Source: Pseudomonas iridis (GTDB taxonomy: Bacteria > Pseudomonadota > Gammaproteobacteria > Pseudomonadales > Pseudomonadaceae). Taken from it: a stretch of DNA of 64,000 nucleotides. Made by a program: the position numbers and the translations under genes. The first letter of the stretch is position 1. The number at the start of each line of letters is the position of its first letter. The stretch is from the NCBI RefSeq assembly GCF_017980685.1, contig NZ_JACXXO010000006.1, positions 62,001 through 126,000 of the forward strand, in the 5' to 3' direction. Under the pieces are notes generated by a model that did not search any database, was not told the DNA's origin, and saw only the letters and a list, made by a program, of their open reading frames with translations. Of the stretch, positions 45,716 through 55,799 are shown in pieces.

Positions 45716-47092
45716 ATGAAAATCATCATCCTTGGTGCAGGACAGGTCGGCGGTTCGCTGGCTGAACACTTGGCGAGCGAAGCCAACGACATTACCGTGG
45801 TCGACACCGATGGCGAGCGCTTGCGCGACCTCGGCGATCGCCTCGACATCCGCACCGTGCAGGGCCGTGGCTCGCTGCCATCGGTGCTGCGCCAGGCCGG
45901 CGCCGACGACGCCGACATGCTGGTGGCCGTGACCAACAGCGACGAAACCAACATGGTCGCCTGTCAGGTCGCCCACACGTTGTTCCACACCCCGACCAAG
46001 ATCGCCCGGGTGCGCGAAGCGTCCTATCTGAACCGCGAAGAGCAGCTGTTCCAGAACGAAGCCATTCCGGTCGACGTGCTGATCAGTCCCGAGCAAGTAG
46101 TGACCAACTACATCAAGCGTCTGATCCAGCATCCCGGCGCTTTGCAGGTGATCGACTTTGCCGAAGGCAAGGCGCAACTGGTGGCTGTGCGCGCCTACTA
46201 CGGCGGGCCGTTGGTGGGTCAGCAACTGCGGCAATTGCGCGAGCACATGCCGAATGTCGAGACCCGCGTTGCAGCGATTTTCCGCCGCGACCGACCGATT
46301 TTGCCGCAAGGCAATACGGTGATCGAAGCCGATGACGAAGTCTTCTTCATCGCCGCGCGTGAGGATATTCGCGCAGTGATGAGCGAAATGCGCCGTCTCG
46401 ACGAGACCTACAAGCGCATCGTCATCGCCGGCGGCGGGCAGATCGGCGAGCGGCTGGCCGAAGCCATTGAAAGCCGTTATCAGGTGAAGATCATCGAGAT
46501 GAACCCGGCACGCTGCCGCTATCTCTCCGACACCCTCGACAGCACCGTGGTGCTACAGGGCAGCGCGTCGGATCGCGATTTGCTGATGGAAGAGAACATC
46601 GCCGACGCGGATATTTTCCTCGCACTGACCAATGACGACGAAGCCAACATCATGTCGTCGCTGCTGGCCAAACGGCTGGGGGCGAAGAAGGTGATGACGA
46701 TCATCAACAACCCGGCTTACGTCGACTTGATCCAGGGCGGCGACATCGACATCGCCATCAGCCCGCAACTGGCGACCATCGGCACGCTGCTGGCCCACGT
46801 GCGCCGTGGCGATATCGTCAGCGTGCATTCATTGCGGCGCGGTGCGGCGGAAGCGATCGAGGCGATTGCCCACGGCGATGCCAAGTCGAGCAAGGTCATT
46901 GGCAAGCCCATCGAGAAAATCGGCCTGCCGCCGGGCACCACTATCGGCGCGGTGATCCGCAATGATCAGGTGATCATTGCCCACGACGATACGGTGATCG
47001 AAGCGGGCGACCATGTGATTCTGTTCCTTGTGGATAAAAAACATATTCGTGATGTGGAGAAGCTGTTCCATGTGGGGTTGAGCTTTTTCTGA
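45716..47092 (+). CDS. trkA: Trk potassium uptake regulatory protein TrkA
   Basis: A 458-residue peripheral membrane protein that binds NAD(H) and gates the Trk potassium channel. It has two RCK halves: [17 protein letters not shown] at the start and [17 protein letters not shown] near residue 236, each with a following TrkA_C segment. GGAG lies before the ATG. No trkH/trkI is near. PAO1 PA0016. Confidence 0.97.
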   Translation: MKIIILGAGQVGGSLAEHLASEANDITVVDTDGERLRDLGDRLDIRTVQGRGSLPSVLRQAGADDADMLVAVTNSDETNMVACQVAHTLFHTPTKIARVREASYLNREEQLFQNEAIPVDVLISPEQVVTNYIKRLIQHPGALQVIDFAEGKAQLVAVRAYYGGPLVGQQLRQLREHMPNVETRVAAIFRRDRPILPQGNTVIEADDEVFFIAAREDIRAVMSEMRRLDETYKRIVIAGGGQIGERLAEAIESRYQVKIIEMNPARCRYLSDTLDSTVVLQGSASDRDLLMEENIADADIFLALTNDDEANIMSSLLAKRLGAKKVMTIINNPAYVDLIQGGDIDIAISPQLATIGTLLAHVRRGDIVSVHSLRRGAAEAIEAIAHGDAKSSKVIGKPIEKIGLPPGTTIGAVIRNDQVIIAHDDTVIEAGDHVILFLVDKKHIRDVEKLFHVGLSFF

Positions 47093-47120
47093 TCCGGATT
47101 ATCTGGTGATCGGACTGGCC

Positions 47121-47212
47121 CTATCGCTGGCAAGCCAGCTCCCACAGGTTTTTGGGTTGTTCATGGATAGGATGTACATCCGAGAACCCTGTGGGAGCTG
47201 GCTTGCCGGCGA
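47121..47212. repeat. Two REP copies in outward orientation
   Basis: An inverted copy (about 47122-47147, ATCGCTGGCAAGCCAGCTCC) comes before a direct copy (47187-47210, CCCTGTGGGAGCTGGCTTGC). As at 20371, the order is reversed compared with REPINs. Located between trkA and the TPR gene. Confidence 0.8.
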
Positions 47213-47260
47213 GGGCAGCGCCACAAATCTTCACTGACACACCACCAAAGGACTCCACCC

Positions 47261-47575
47261 ATGCTCGAATCCCTGGAAAAAATGCTCGCCAAGGGTGTGG
47301 ATAACTCCCTGCTGCGCTTCGGTCTGGGCAAGGGTTACCTGGATCTTGGGGAAAACGCCAAGGCCGCCGAGCATTTCCAGCGCTGCGTCGGCTTCGATCC
47401 GAAATACTCGGCAGCTTGGAAACTGTTGGGCAAGGCGCAATTGGCGCAGGGCGATCACGCTGCCGCGCGCCATGCGTGGGAACACGGTCTGGAAGCCGCC
47501 CGCGCTCACGGCGACAAGCAGGCCGAGAAAGAGATGACGGTGTTTTTGAAGAAGCTTGATCGTCAGGCGCAGTAG
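47261..47575 (+). CDS. Small TPR-like protein
   Basis: A 104-residue protein with tetratricopeptide-type helices (LRFGLGKGYLDLGENAKAAEHFQRCVGFDP, then a second similar unit ending GLEAAR), read at residues 15-80. These give a protein-binding surface; the partner is unknown. AAGGA lies before the ATG. It corresponds to PAO1 PA0015. Convergent with the PilZ gene, 15 bases between the stops. Confidence 0.88.
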   Translation: MLESLEKMLAKGVDNSLLRFGLGKGYLDLGENAKAAEHFQRCVGFDPKYSAAWKLLGKAQLAQGDHAAARHAWEHGLEAARAHGDKQAEKEMTVFLKKLDRQAQ

Positions 47576-47590
47576 ATCAGCGGATCTTGT

Positions 47591-47830
47591 TCACAAGTAA
47601 CGAAGACCGATGCCCTCGGCATCCACCGTCACCACTTCCATCCGCACTCGCGGCGCGCCTGTGGGTAAATCCTGCACCTGGCCATAGACCACCGCGCCTT
47701 TGGGCAACGATGCGAGGCGCGGATGCTGGACATAGACGCCGGTGGGCGACAGATTGCGGGTCTGGCCGAGGCAATCGCCGAAGCTGTCGTGGCTGATCTT
47801 GATGCGGAATGATTTGCGGTGTTCGGACAT
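47591..47830 (-). CDS. PilZ-domain protein
   Basis: A 79-residue protein that is little more than one PilZ domain. It begins MSEHRKSFRIKI, giving an RxxxR-like c-di-GMP loop (RKSFR), and has DCLGQTRNLSPTGVYVQ, matching the (D/N)xSxxG motif with NLSPTG. ATG 47830 is chosen because GAAGGG is nine bases upstream; ATG 47836 is possible. It likely binds c-di-GMP. Its upstream region holds two DnaA-box 9-mers. PAO1 PA0012. Confidence 0.85.
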   Translation of the reverse strand: MSEHRKSFRIKISHDSFGDCLGQTRNLSPTGVYVQHPRLASLPKGAVVYGQVQDLPTGAPRVRMEVVTVDAEGIGLRYL

Positions 47831-47951
47831 CTTCATGCGCCCTTCGCTGAACTTCTTTTGTGGATAACGGGAAGAAGATCGAACGATCGTCCGATCACCT
47901 CCCGAACCTGCGGCAACGCCTACACGTTATCCACAGAGTGTGCCAAGTCGG

Positions 47952-48839
47952 TCAATACCAGCGTTCTTCGCCCGGTGGACGCTTCTTGAAACGCTTCATG
48001 CTCCACATGTACTGGCTTGGATACGCCGCCACGTAACGCTCGACGACTTTACTCATGGCAGCGCAGGACTCGGCGGTATCGGTGCTGTACATGGCCTCTG
48101 GCGCGGCTTCGAGGATCACTTTATAGCCGGAGCCATCGGGCAGACGCAGCGCATGCAGAAACACGCCAACGGCTTTGCCGCCGGCCAACATGTTCGGTAC
48201 GAATTTGCTGGTCAGCGCCTGCGTGGCGAAGAAGGGTACGAAGATCCCCGCTGATTCGGCCGGTTCCGGGTCAGCGGGAATGCCCACTGCACCACCTTTG
48301 CGCACTTCCTTGATGACACTGAGAATGCCTTCCTTGGTTGACGCAGCGACTTTGTTGCCCAGTTGTACGCGCTGCTTGCGCAGCAACTCATCCACAGCCT
48401 TGAGCTTGGGTGGACGGTAGAAAATGATCGGTTTGCACTGGCTGCAATAGAAGTGGTTGAGCACTTCCCAGTTGCCCAGGTGACTAGTGATGCCCACAAC
48501 GCCTTTGCCCGAGGCCAGTGCGTCCTTGAGGATGTCCAGACCTTCGACTTCGCGCACCAGGTCGATGGAGCGCTGGGCCGGCCAGATCCAGGCGCAGGCG
48601 CTTTCGGTCAGGGACTTGCCGATGTCTTTCAGACTCTGCCCGACCAGACGCTCGCGCTCGGCCGGGTCCATCTGTGGAAAACATTTAGCGAGGTTGATCC
48701 GCACTACATCGCGGGAGCGGTTGGGGGTTTTCCACATGATCCAGCCAATTGCCGAACCCACGGCCTGCACCGCCCGCCATGGCAGCAGGGCAAACAGCCG
48801 CAGAGCGCCTACCAGCAAGGCGCCTTTAAACTTTTCCAC
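47952..48839 (-). CDS. Lipid A lauroyl acyltransferase (LpxL/HtrB family)
   Basis: A 295-residue inner-membrane acyltransferase that adds a secondary acyl chain to lipid A. The catalytic HLGNWE (H-x4-E) is in GITSHLGNWEVLNHF near residue 125, and one N-terminal hydrophobic helix anchors it. The start is GTG (48837-48839) with AGGAG six bases upstream. PAO1 PA0011. LpxL- and LpxM-type paralogues cannot be told apart here, so the symbol is left out. Confidence 0.92.
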   Translation of the reverse strand: MEKFKGALLVGALRLFALLPWRAVQAVGSAIGWIMWKTPNRSRDVVRINLAKCFPQMDPAERERLVGQSLKDIGKSLTESACAWIWPAQRSIDLVREVEGLDILKDALASGKGVVGITSHLGNWEVLNHFYCSQCKPIIFYRPPKLKAVDELLRKQRVQLGNKVAASTKEGILSVIKEVRKGGAVGIPADPEPAESAGIFVPFFATQALTSKFVPNMLAGGKAVGVFLHALRLPDGSGYKVILEAAPEAMYSTDTAESCAAMSKVVERYVAAYPSQYMWSMKRFKKRPPGEERWY

Positions 48840-48879
48840 AGGTCACTCCTGATCTTGTGCTGTGCGCGAGGCGGCCATT

Positions 48880-49437
48880 CTAACCGCCGTTGACGAGCTG
48901 CGCGTAGCGGTCGCAGTCGCGGGTGTGATCCATGACCATGCCCGAGGCCTGCATCATCGCGTAGCAAATGGTCGGACCGACGAACGTGAAGCCAGCCTTT
49001 TTCAAGCCTTTGCTCATCGCCAGCGCTTCGGGGGTGATTGCCGGGACTTCGCTGCGATCCTTGAAATGATTGATGATCGGTTGGCCGCCGACAAACGACC
49101 AGAGGAACGCCACCGGATCTTCCAGCGCCAGCCAGGCCTGGGCATTACGCCGGGCGGCATTGAGTTTGAGACGGTTGCGGATGATCCCAGGATCGAGCAT
49201 CAATTCTTCGATTTCGGCGTCACTCATCTGCGCAACACGCTGCACATCAAAGCCGAACAACACCTCACGATAGCGCTCGCGTTTGCGCAACACGGTGATC
49301 CAGGAAAGCCCGGCCTGGAACCCTTCGAGCAAAAGCAACTCGAACAAACCCTGCGCATCGCGTAGCGGCGTGCCCCACTCCTGATCGTGATAAGCCATGT
49401 ACAGCGGATCTTCGGTACACCAAAAGCAGCGTGGCAT
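48880..49437 (-). CDS. tag: DNA-3-methyladenine glycosylase I
   Basis: A 185-residue base-excision repair enzyme of the HhH superfamily that removes 3-methyladenine. The zinc site is complete: Cys and His in [26 protein letters not shown] N terminus (Cys4, His17) and the C-terminal MDHTRDC. The catalytic region [16 protein letters not shown] has the conserved Glu. It is divergent from glyQ. PAO1 PA0010. Confidence 0.96.
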   Translation of the reverse strand: MPRCFWCTEDPLYMAYHDQEWGTPLRDAQGLFELLLLEGFQAGLSWITVLRKRERYREVLFGFDVQRVAQMSDAEIEELMLDPGIIRNRLKLNAARRNAQAWLALEDPVAFLWSFVGGQPIINHFKDRSEVPAITPEALAMSKGLKKAGFTFVGPTICYAMMQASGMVMDHTRDCDRYAQLVNGG

Positions 49438-49518
49438 AAGGCTCCAGGGGGTGGAGGTGCGACTGAATCGGGTATACTCCCGCTCTTTAAATCGCAGCCC
49501 AAGAAACAGGTGAATTTC

Positions 49519-50472
49519 GTGAGCCAGCCTACGCCAGCCGTGCGTACCTTCCAAGACTTGATCCTCGCGCTCCAGCAATACTGGGCCGAGCAAGGTTGTG
49601 TGGTACTTCAGCCCTACGATATGGAAGTAGGCGCCGGCACTTTCCACACCGCGACCTTCCTGCGCGCCATCGGCCCGGAAACCTGGAACGCCGCCTACGT
49701 GCAGCCAAGCCGCCGTCCGACTGACGGCCGTTACGGCGAAAACCCGAACCGTCTGCAGCACTACTATCAGTTTCAGGTAGTCCTGAAGCCGAACCCGGAC
49801 AACTTTCAGGAACTGTACCTGGGCTCCCTCAAGCATGTCGGCCTGGACCCGTTGGTTCACGACATTCGCTTCGTCGAAGACAACTGGGAATCGCCGACCC
49901 TCGGCGCCTGGGGTCTGGGCTGGGAAGTCTGGCTGAACGGCATGGAAGTGACTCAGTTCACTTACTTCCAGCAAGCGGGCGGCATCGAGTGCTACCCGGT
50001 GACCGGCGAAATCACCTACGGTCTCGAGCGTCTGGCCATGTACCTGCAGGGCGTGGATTCGGTCTACGACCTGGTCTGGGCTGACGGCCCGATGGGCAAA
50101 GTCACCTACGGCGATGTGTTCCACCAGAACGAAGTGGAGCAATCCACCTATAACTTCGAACACGCCAACGTCGACAAACTGTTCGAACTGTTCGACTTCT
50201 ATGAAAGCGAAGCCAAGCGCCTGATCGAACTCGACCAGCCGTTGCCGCTGCCGAGCTACGAAATGGTCCTGAAGGCCTCGCACACCTTCAACCTGCTGGA
50301 TGCGCGCCGGGCAATCTCGGTGACCGCGCGTCAGCAATACATCCTGCGCGTACGCACCCTGGCGCGTTCCGTTGCGCAAGCCTACCTGCTGGCGCGCGCC
50401 AAGCTGGGCTTCCCGATGGCGACCCCGGACCTGCGTGACGAAGTACTGGCCAAGCTGGAGGCTGCACAATGA
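49519..50472 (+). CDS. glyQ: Glycyl-tRNA synthetase alpha subunit
   Basis: A 317-residue class II synthetase subunit carrying the catalytic site for glycyl-adenylate. It begins [16 protein letters not shown] from a GTG (49519-49521) with CAGGTGA upstream; no ATG in frame gives the normal length. [17 protein letters not shown] and [14 protein letters not shown] are class signatures. It works as an alpha2beta2 enzyme with GlyS, whose start overlaps its stop by four bases. PAO1 PA0009. Confidence 0.97.
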   Translation: MSQPTPAVRTFQDLILALQQYWAEQGCVVLQPYDMEVGAGTFHTATFLRAIGPETWNAAYVQPSRRPTDGRYGENPNRLQHYYQFQVVLKPNPDNFQELYLGSLKHVGLDPLVHDIRFVEDNWESPTLGAWGLGWEVWLNGMEVTQFTYFQQAGGIECYPVTGEITYGLERLAMYLQGVDSVYDLVWADGPMGKVTYGDVFHQNEVEQSTYNFEHANVDKLFELFDFYESEAKRLIELDQPLPLPSYEMVLKASHTFNLLDARRAISVTARQQYILRVRTLARSVAQAYLLARAKLGFPMATPDLRDEVLAKLEAAQ

Positions 50473-52523
50473 GTGCGCAAGATTTTCTGGTTGAACTGGG
50501 CACCGAAGAACTGCCACCCAAAGCGCTGAACACTTTGGCTGACGCGTTCCTCGCCGGTATCGACAAGGGCCTGCAAGCTGCCGGCCTGAGCTATGAAGCA
50601 AAAACCGTCTACGCCGCGCCGCGTCGTCTGGCTGTGTTGATTACCGCGCTGGCCACCCAGCAACCGGATCGCAGCATCAACCTCGACGGCCCGCCACGTC
50701 AGGCGGCTTTCGATGCCGAAGGCAATCCGACCCAGGCAGCGTTGGGCTTCGCCAAGAAGTGCGGCGTCGACCTGAGCGAGATCGATCAGAGCGGCCCGAA
50801 ACTGCGTTACAGCCAGAGCATCGCCGGCAAGCCGACCGCGAGCCTGCTGCCGACCATCGTCGAAGATTCGCTGAACGACCTGCCGATCCCGAAACGCATG
50901 CGTTGGGGTGCACGCAAAGAAGAATTCGTGCGTCCGACCCAATGGCTGGTGATGCTGCTCGGTGACCAGGTCATCGACTGCACCATCCTCGCGCAGAAGG
51001 CTGGCCGTGACTCCCGTGGCCACCGCTTCCACCACCCGGAAAACGTGCGCATCGGTTCGCCGGCAAGCTACCTGTCCGACCTGCGTGCCGCTTATGTTCT
51101 GGCCGACGCCAACGAGCGTCGCGAGATCATCAGCAAGCGCACTGAAGAGCTGGCGACCCGTCAGGAAGGCACTGCAATCGTTCCGCCAGCGCTGCTCGAC
51201 GAAGTGACCGCGCTGGTTGAATGGCCGGTGCCGCTGGTGTGCTCGTTCGAGGAACGTTTCCTCGACGTGTCGCAAGAAGCACTGATCACCACCATGCAGG
51301 ACAACCAGAAGTACTTCTGCCTGCTGGATGCCGACGGCAAGTTGCTGCCTCGTTTCATTACCGTGGCCAACATCGAAAGCAAAGACCCGCAGCAGATCAT
51401 CGCCGGTAACGAGAAAGTGGTTCGCCCACGCCTGACCGACGCCGAGTTCTTCTTCAAGCAAGACAAGAAGCAGAAGCTCGAAGTGTTCAACGATCGCCTG
51501 AAGAACGTGGTGTTCCAGGAAAAACTCGGCAGCGTCTATGACAAGGCCGAGCGCGTATCGAAACTGGCGGCTTACATCGCCGCACGCATCGGCGGCAACG
51601 CTTCGTGGGCTGCCCGCGCAGGCTTGCTGTCGAAGTGCGACCTGTCCACCGAAATGGTCGGCGAGTTCCCGGAGATGCAAGGTGTCGCCGGCTACTACTA
51701 CGCCCTCAATGACGGCGAGCCGCAAGACGTCGCGCTGGCGCTGAACGAGCAGTACATGCCGCGCGGTGCCGGTGCTGAACTGCCTGCGACCCTGACCGGT
51801 GCAGCCGTCGCCATTGCCGACAAGCTCGACACACTGGTCGGCATCTTCGGTATCGGCATGCTGCCAACCGGCAGCAAAGACCCGTATGCCCTGCGCCGTG
51901 CGGCACTGGGCGTGCTGCGTATCCTGATCGAGAAAAAACTCGATCTCGATCTGAACGACGCCGTGGCTTTCGCCGTGAATGCGTTCGGTCCCAAGGTCAA
52001 GGCTGCTGGTCTTAACGAAGCGGTGCTGGAATTCATCTTCGACCGTCTGCGTGCGCGTTACGAAGACGAAGGCGTCGATGTTGCCACTTACCTGTCGGTA
52101 CGTGCCCTGAAGCCGGGTTCGGCGCTGGACTTCGACCAGCGTGTGCAAGCGGTGCAGGCCTTCCGCAAACTGCCGGAAGCGGCAGCGTTGGCGGCGGTGA
52201 ACAAGCGGGTTTCCAACCTGCTGAGCAAAGTTGAAGGCGCCGTGCCAAGCGTGGTTGAAGCCAAGTACTTCGACAATGCCAACGAGTTCTCGCTGTACTC
52301 GGCGATCCAGCAAGCGGATCAGGCTGTGCAGCCAATGGCTGCGGCGCGTCAGTACAACGAATCGCTGGCACGCCTTGCAGCATTGCGCGAGCCGGTAGAT
52401 GCGTTCTTCGACGCGGTGATGGTCAATGCCGAAGACGCCAAAGTGCGGGCCAACCGTTACGCGCTGCTGGCGCGTCTGCGTGGCCTGTTCCTGGGTGTTG
52501 CCGACATTTCGCTGCTGGGTTGA
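50469..52523 (+). CDS. glyS: Glycyl-tRNA synthetase beta subunit
   Basis: A 684-residue subunit that binds tRNA-Gly. It starts [20 protein letters not shown], the family's standard N terminus, and includes the HD-like domain around [15 protein letters not shown] and a C-terminal anticodon-binding DALR-type domain. It overlaps glyQ (ATGA). gmhB follows after ten bases, likely in the same operon. PAO1 PA0008. Confidence 0.98.
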   Translation: MSAQDFLVELGTEELPPKALNTLADAFLAGIDKGLQAAGLSYEAKTVYAAPRRLAVLITALATQQPDRSINLDGPPRQAAFDAEGNPTQAALGFAKKCGVDLSEIDQSGPKLRYSQSIAGKPTASLLPTIVEDSLNDLPIPKRMRWGARKEEFVRPTQWLVMLLGDQVIDCTILAQKAGRDSRGHRFHHPENVRIGSPASYLSDLRAAYVLADANERREIISKRTEELATRQEGTAIVPPALLDEVTALVEWPVPLVCSFEERFLDVSQEALITTMQDNQKYFCLLDADGKLLPRFITVANIESKDPQQIIAGNEKVVRPRLTDAEFFFKQDKKQKLEVFNDRLKNVVFQEKLGSVYDKAERVSKLAAYIAARIGGNASWAARAGLLSKCDLSTEMVGEFPEMQGVAGYYYALNDGEPQDVALALNEQYMPRGAGAELPATLTGAAVAIADKLDTLVGIFGIGMLPTGSKDPYALRRAALGVLRILIEKKLDLDLNDAVAFAVNAFGPKVKAAGLNEAVLEFIFDRLRARYEDEGVDVATYLSVRALKPGSALDFDQRVQAVQAFRKLPEAAALAAVNKRVSNLLSKVEGAVPSVVEAKYFDNANEFSLYSAIQQADQAVQPMAAARQYNESLARLAALREPVDAFFDAVMVNAEDAKVRANRYALLARLRGLFLGVADISLLG

Positions 52524-52533
52524 GGGATTGCTG

Positions 52534-53067
52534 TTGAAACTGCTGATTCTCGATCGGGACGGAGTGATCAATTACGACTCCGACGCTTACATCAAGTCGG
52601 TGGAGGAGTGGATTCCTTTGCCCGGCTCGATCGAGGCGATTGCGCAGTTGAGCAAGGCCGGCTGGACGGTGGCGGTTGCCACTAACCAGTCGGGCATTGC
52701 TCGCGGCTACTACGACCTCGCTACCCTCGACGCCATGCACGCGCGTTTGCGCGCATTAGTGGCGGAGCAGGGCGGTGAAGTCGGGCTGATCGTGTACTGC
52801 CCGCATGGGCCGGACGAGGGTTGCGATTGCCGTAAACCGAAACCGGGCATGTTGAAAACCATCGCGGCGCATTACCACGTCGAACTGAACAATGTCTGGT
52901 TCGTCGGCGACAGCCTTGGTGACCTGGAGGCCGCCAAAGCCGTCGATTCACAGCCAGTTTTGGTAAAGACCGGAAAAGGCGAAAAGACTCAGGGTAAAAC
53001 CCTGCCGGTTGGCACTCTGATTTTTGACGATCTGGCGGCGATTGCCGCAGAACTTATCCACAACTAG
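52534..53067 (+). CDS. gmhB: D-glycero-beta-D-manno-heptose-1,7-bisphosphate 7-phosphatase
   Basis: A 177-residue HAD phosphatase in the synthesis of ADP-heptose for LPS core. Motif I is LDRDGVIN, the zinc loop is CPHGPDEGCDCRKP, and motif IV is VGDSLGDLEAA. The likely start is TTG 52534 (LKLLILDRDG), preceded by GAGG at eight bases; no suitable ATG exists. PAO1 PA0006. Confidence 0.94.
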   Translation: MKLLILDRDGVINYDSDAYIKSVEEWIPLPGSIEAIAQLSKAGWTVAVATNQSGIARGYYDLATLDAMHARLRALVAEQGGEVGLIVYCPHGPDEGCDCRKPKPGMLKTIAAHYHVELNNVWFVGDSLGDLEAAKAVDSQPVLVKTGKGEKTQGKTLPVGTLIFDDLAAIAAELIHN

Positions 53068-53150
53068 AGTACTTCTGAAATTCCTGACCAGGGATTGATC
53101 GGGAGTGCGCTTGAACAGACGGGCATTGCCCCGTAACGGTAAACGTCGCC

Positions 53151-53930
53151 ATGTCGATACTGCGGGCCTTCAGAATCTTTCTCTTTTACCTGCTGCTGGG
53201 CACCACCTCCTTACTGTGGTGCAGCCTGAGCTTTTTTATCGCGCCCTTTTTGCCATTCAAGGCGCGCTATCGCTTCATCAACGTGTACTGGTGCCGTTGC
53301 GCCTTGTGGTTGAGCAAGGTGTTCCTGGGTATCCGTTACGAAATCAAAGGCGCGGAAAATGTGCCAGACCGGCCCTGCGTGATTCAATCGAACCACCAGA
53401 GCACTTGGGAGACGTTTTTCCTCTCCGCTTATTTCTCGCCTTTGAGCCAGGTGCTCAAGCGCGAATTGCTGTTCGTGCCATTCTTCGGCTGGGCCATGGC
53501 CATGCTGCGACCGATCGCGATTGATCGCGACAACCCGAAAGCTGCGCTCAAGCAAGTCGCGGCGAAAGGCGATGAGCTGCTCAAAGACAATGTCTGGGTG
53601 CTGATCTTTCCGGAAGGCACTCGCGTCCCCTACGGCACTGTCGGAAAATTCTCCCGCAGTGGCAGCGCTTTGGCGGTGAATGCCGAGCTTCCGGTACTGC
53701 CGATTGCACACAATGCCGGCAAATTCTGGCCGAAAACCGGTTGGGCCAAAAAGCCTGGAGTGATCACTGTGGTCATTGGCGAACCGATGTACGCCGAAGG
53801 TACTGGGCCGCGAGCCATTGCAGCATTGAACGACCGGGTGCAAGCCTGGAACGAGCAGACGCAACGGGAAATGGGTTCATTGCCACCTGCGCCACAGGCA
53901 CCCGCTGAAAGTGGTCAGATCGCTGTCTGA
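53151..53930 (+). CDS. 1-acyl-sn-glycerol-3-phosphate acyltransferase (PlsC family)
   Basis: A 259-residue membrane acyltransferase making phosphatidic acid from lysophosphatidic acid. One or two N-terminal helices precede the catalytic NHQSTWE (H-x4-E rather than the more usual H-x4-D) and FPEGTRVPYG. The ATG at 53151 lacks a strong ribosome site. PAO1 PA0005 (named lptA or plsC) lies at the same place. A terminator follows at 54061. Confidence 0.92.
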   Translation: MSILRAFRIFLFYLLLGTTSLLWCSLSFFIAPFLPFKARYRFINVYWCRCALWLSKVFLGIRYEIKGAENVPDRPCVIQSNHQSTWETFFLSAYFSPLSQVLKRELLFVPFFGWAMAMLRPIAIDRDNPKAALKQVAAKGDELLKDNVWVLIFPEGTRVPYGTVGKFSRSGSALAVNAELPVLPIAHNAGKFWPKTGWAKKPGVITVVIGEPMYAEGTGPRAIAALNDRVQAWNEQTQREMGSLPPAPQAPAESGQIAV

Positions 53931-54060
53931 GATTTTGTGGATAACCTGTGTACGCTTTTGTTGAAAAAGCTTGAATATTAGATATAACCTACTGATTTAC
54001 TTATATATTTCTCAAGCTCATAAAACGCCGTAAAAGGTGCATAAGTTTTTTTTGGATGTA

Positions 54061-54090
54061 AAAAAACCGGCTGATATAGCCGGTTTTTTT
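54061..54090. terminator. Bidirectional terminator between plsC-type gene and the kinase gene
   Basis: AAACCGGCT / AGCCGGTTT with loop GATAT, flanked by an A run on the left and seven T residues on the right. It serves both convergent genes. Confidence 0.85.
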
Positions 54091-54098
54091 GTGCCTGT

Positions 54099-55631
54099 TC
54101 ATTCAATGACCAACGGTAACTCAAGCCTGAACGTCGTACCTTGATCGACCACACTACGGCATTCGATTCTGCCGCCATGGTGATCGACCACGGCTTTCAC
54201 CATCGACAGGCCCAGACCAACGCCATCAATGCCCTGAGCCGAGGAAAATCGCCGGTATTGGCTGAACAGGTCGGGCAGTTCCTCGGCGGCAATGCCTTTG
54301 CCCTGATCAACAAGCTCGCAACGGAGCCAATCGTCCTGACACGTGACACGCAACTGAATCGTGGTGTCAGCCGGGCTGTACTTGATGGCGTTTTCCAGCA
54401 GATTGAACAACGCACGAGTCAGCAGGCCCTGGTCAGCAGACACCAGCCGTTCCTGGGACTGCTCGTCCATGTCGTGCAGCAGTTCGATGCGTTTCTGCTG
54501 AGCGATCGGCAAGGCCTGATCGAGCACGTCCAGCACCAGCATCCCAAACAACGTCGGCTGGAACTGATACGTTTCGGATTCAGCCCTCGCCAACAACACA
54601 AAGCCATCGGTCAGATCCAGAGCGCGGTGAACCTGACGCTCGATCTGTTCGAACAATGGCGCATCCGCCCCGGCCTGATGACGATGAACGTCAAGCAGAG
54701 CGAGGATCGCCGAATGCGGCGCACGAAGATCATGGGAGAGGAAGCGCAGCAAGACGCCGCGTTGTTCCTCGGCGGCGCGCTCGGCACTCAGGTCGGTCAA
54801 ACTCAGCAACCAGCCGATTGGGGTGTCACCATCCACCGGCAGCAACGCAGCGCGCTCAAGGCGCAGGCTGCGCTCCTTGTGATCACGAAATTCCAGCAAC
54901 GGCAGTGCGGATAACAGAGGACGCGGGGCTGTGGACAACTCTGGATATCCGAGCAGCGCCAACTGATCGAGAACGTCGTCACCCACCAAAGCATGATCGA
55001 ACAGCTGGCGAGCCTTGCGATTGCCCAAAAGGATCTGGCCCTTGGGATCGCTGATGAGCGTGGCGACGGGTAGATATTCCAGACCGTCAGCGATAAAGCG
55101 CCGGGTATCGCGGGTACGACTCATGGCTTGTTCGAGCGCCATGATCTGGCGCTGCAAGTGATCAGCGCCGGTGAACTGCGCGCGGCGGCGTTCGGGAAAG
55201 ACTTTCGGTTCGCTGTCCAGCCGCGCCAGCTCCCAACCGAAGTACGTCAGCACCACACTCAGGCGTCGCCAGTTCCAGATCAAATAGCCGAACAACATGC
55301 CCAGCATCGCTGGCGTCGGCGACCACCACTCGCGGATTTCCGCCAGCCCGACGCTGGTCAGCAGTACGCCGGCCATGCCGATCAGCGTCATCCAAAGGGC
55401 CAGACGTGGACGCCATAACAGCAGCCCAAGAACGCAAGCCACCAGGCCCACCGAGAGCAATGCGCCAAGGCTCGGGGATGCGTCATTCAAATTGACCTGC
55501 GCTCTATACGATAACAGCGCAGTCAGTGGTAACAGCACTAGACTTATCCACAACCACTCGCGCACCAACTGGCGAAACAGTCGCTGCACCTGGCTCGGCT
55601 CTCGGCTTTCATGCCGTCTGCGGTCATTCAT
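54099..55631 (-). CDS. Membrane sensor histidine kinase
   Basis: A 510-residue kinase. Four hydrophobic helices fill residues 25-130 (ISLVLLPLTALL, LLSVGLVACVLGLLLW, LIGMAGVLLTSVGL, MLGMLFGYLIWNW), a PAS-like part follows (FIADGLEYLPVATLISD), then HisKA with FLSHDLRAPHSAIL and HATPase with NLLENAIKYSP, DQGKGIAAEELP and GVGLGLSMV. There is almost no periplasmic domain, so it may sense a membrane or internal signal. It is divergent from the response regulator gene at 55800, its likely partner. I do not remember this pair between plsC and gyrB in PAO1. Confidence 0.88.
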   Translation of the reverse strand: MNDRRRHESREPSQVQRLFRQLVREWLWISLVLLPLTALLSYRAQVNLNDASPSLGALLSVGLVACVLGLLLWRPRLALWMTLIGMAGVLLTSVGLAEIREWWSPTPAMLGMLFGYLIWNWRRLSVVLTYFGWELARLDSEPKVFPERRRAQFTGADHLQRQIMALEQAMSRTRDTRRFIADGLEYLPVATLISDPKGQILLGNRKARQLFDHALVGDDVLDQLALLGYPELSTAPRPLLSALPLLEFRDHKERSLRLERAALLPVDGDTPIGWLLSLTDLSAERAAEEQRGVLLRFLSHDLRAPHSAILALLDVHRHQAGADAPLFEQIERQVHRALDLTDGFVLLARAESETYQFQPTLFGMLVLDVLDQALPIAQQKRIELLHDMDEQSQERLVSADQGLLTRALFNLLENAIKYSPADTTIQLRVTCQDDWLRCELVDQGKGIAAEELPDLFSQYRRFSSAQGIDGVGLGLSMVKAVVDHHGGRIECRSVVDQGTTFRLELPLVIE

Positions 55632-55799
55632 GGGAAAAAGGGCAGGGTGGTGTGAATGGTTTCATAGGTCACAGGTCTGATACTCGACCCGAAGAATCAT
55701 AGCGGACGTCGACCAACGGCGGGCCGCTTACTTTCCTGAAGATCGCCGAACGACTATGGTTGACGCCCAACTGCCCCCAGCGACAAGGAACCCTCGCGT

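Noticed and set aside
50382..52571. Long minus-strand open frame opposite glyS
   Set aside because: Antisense to glyS with no recognisable protein features.
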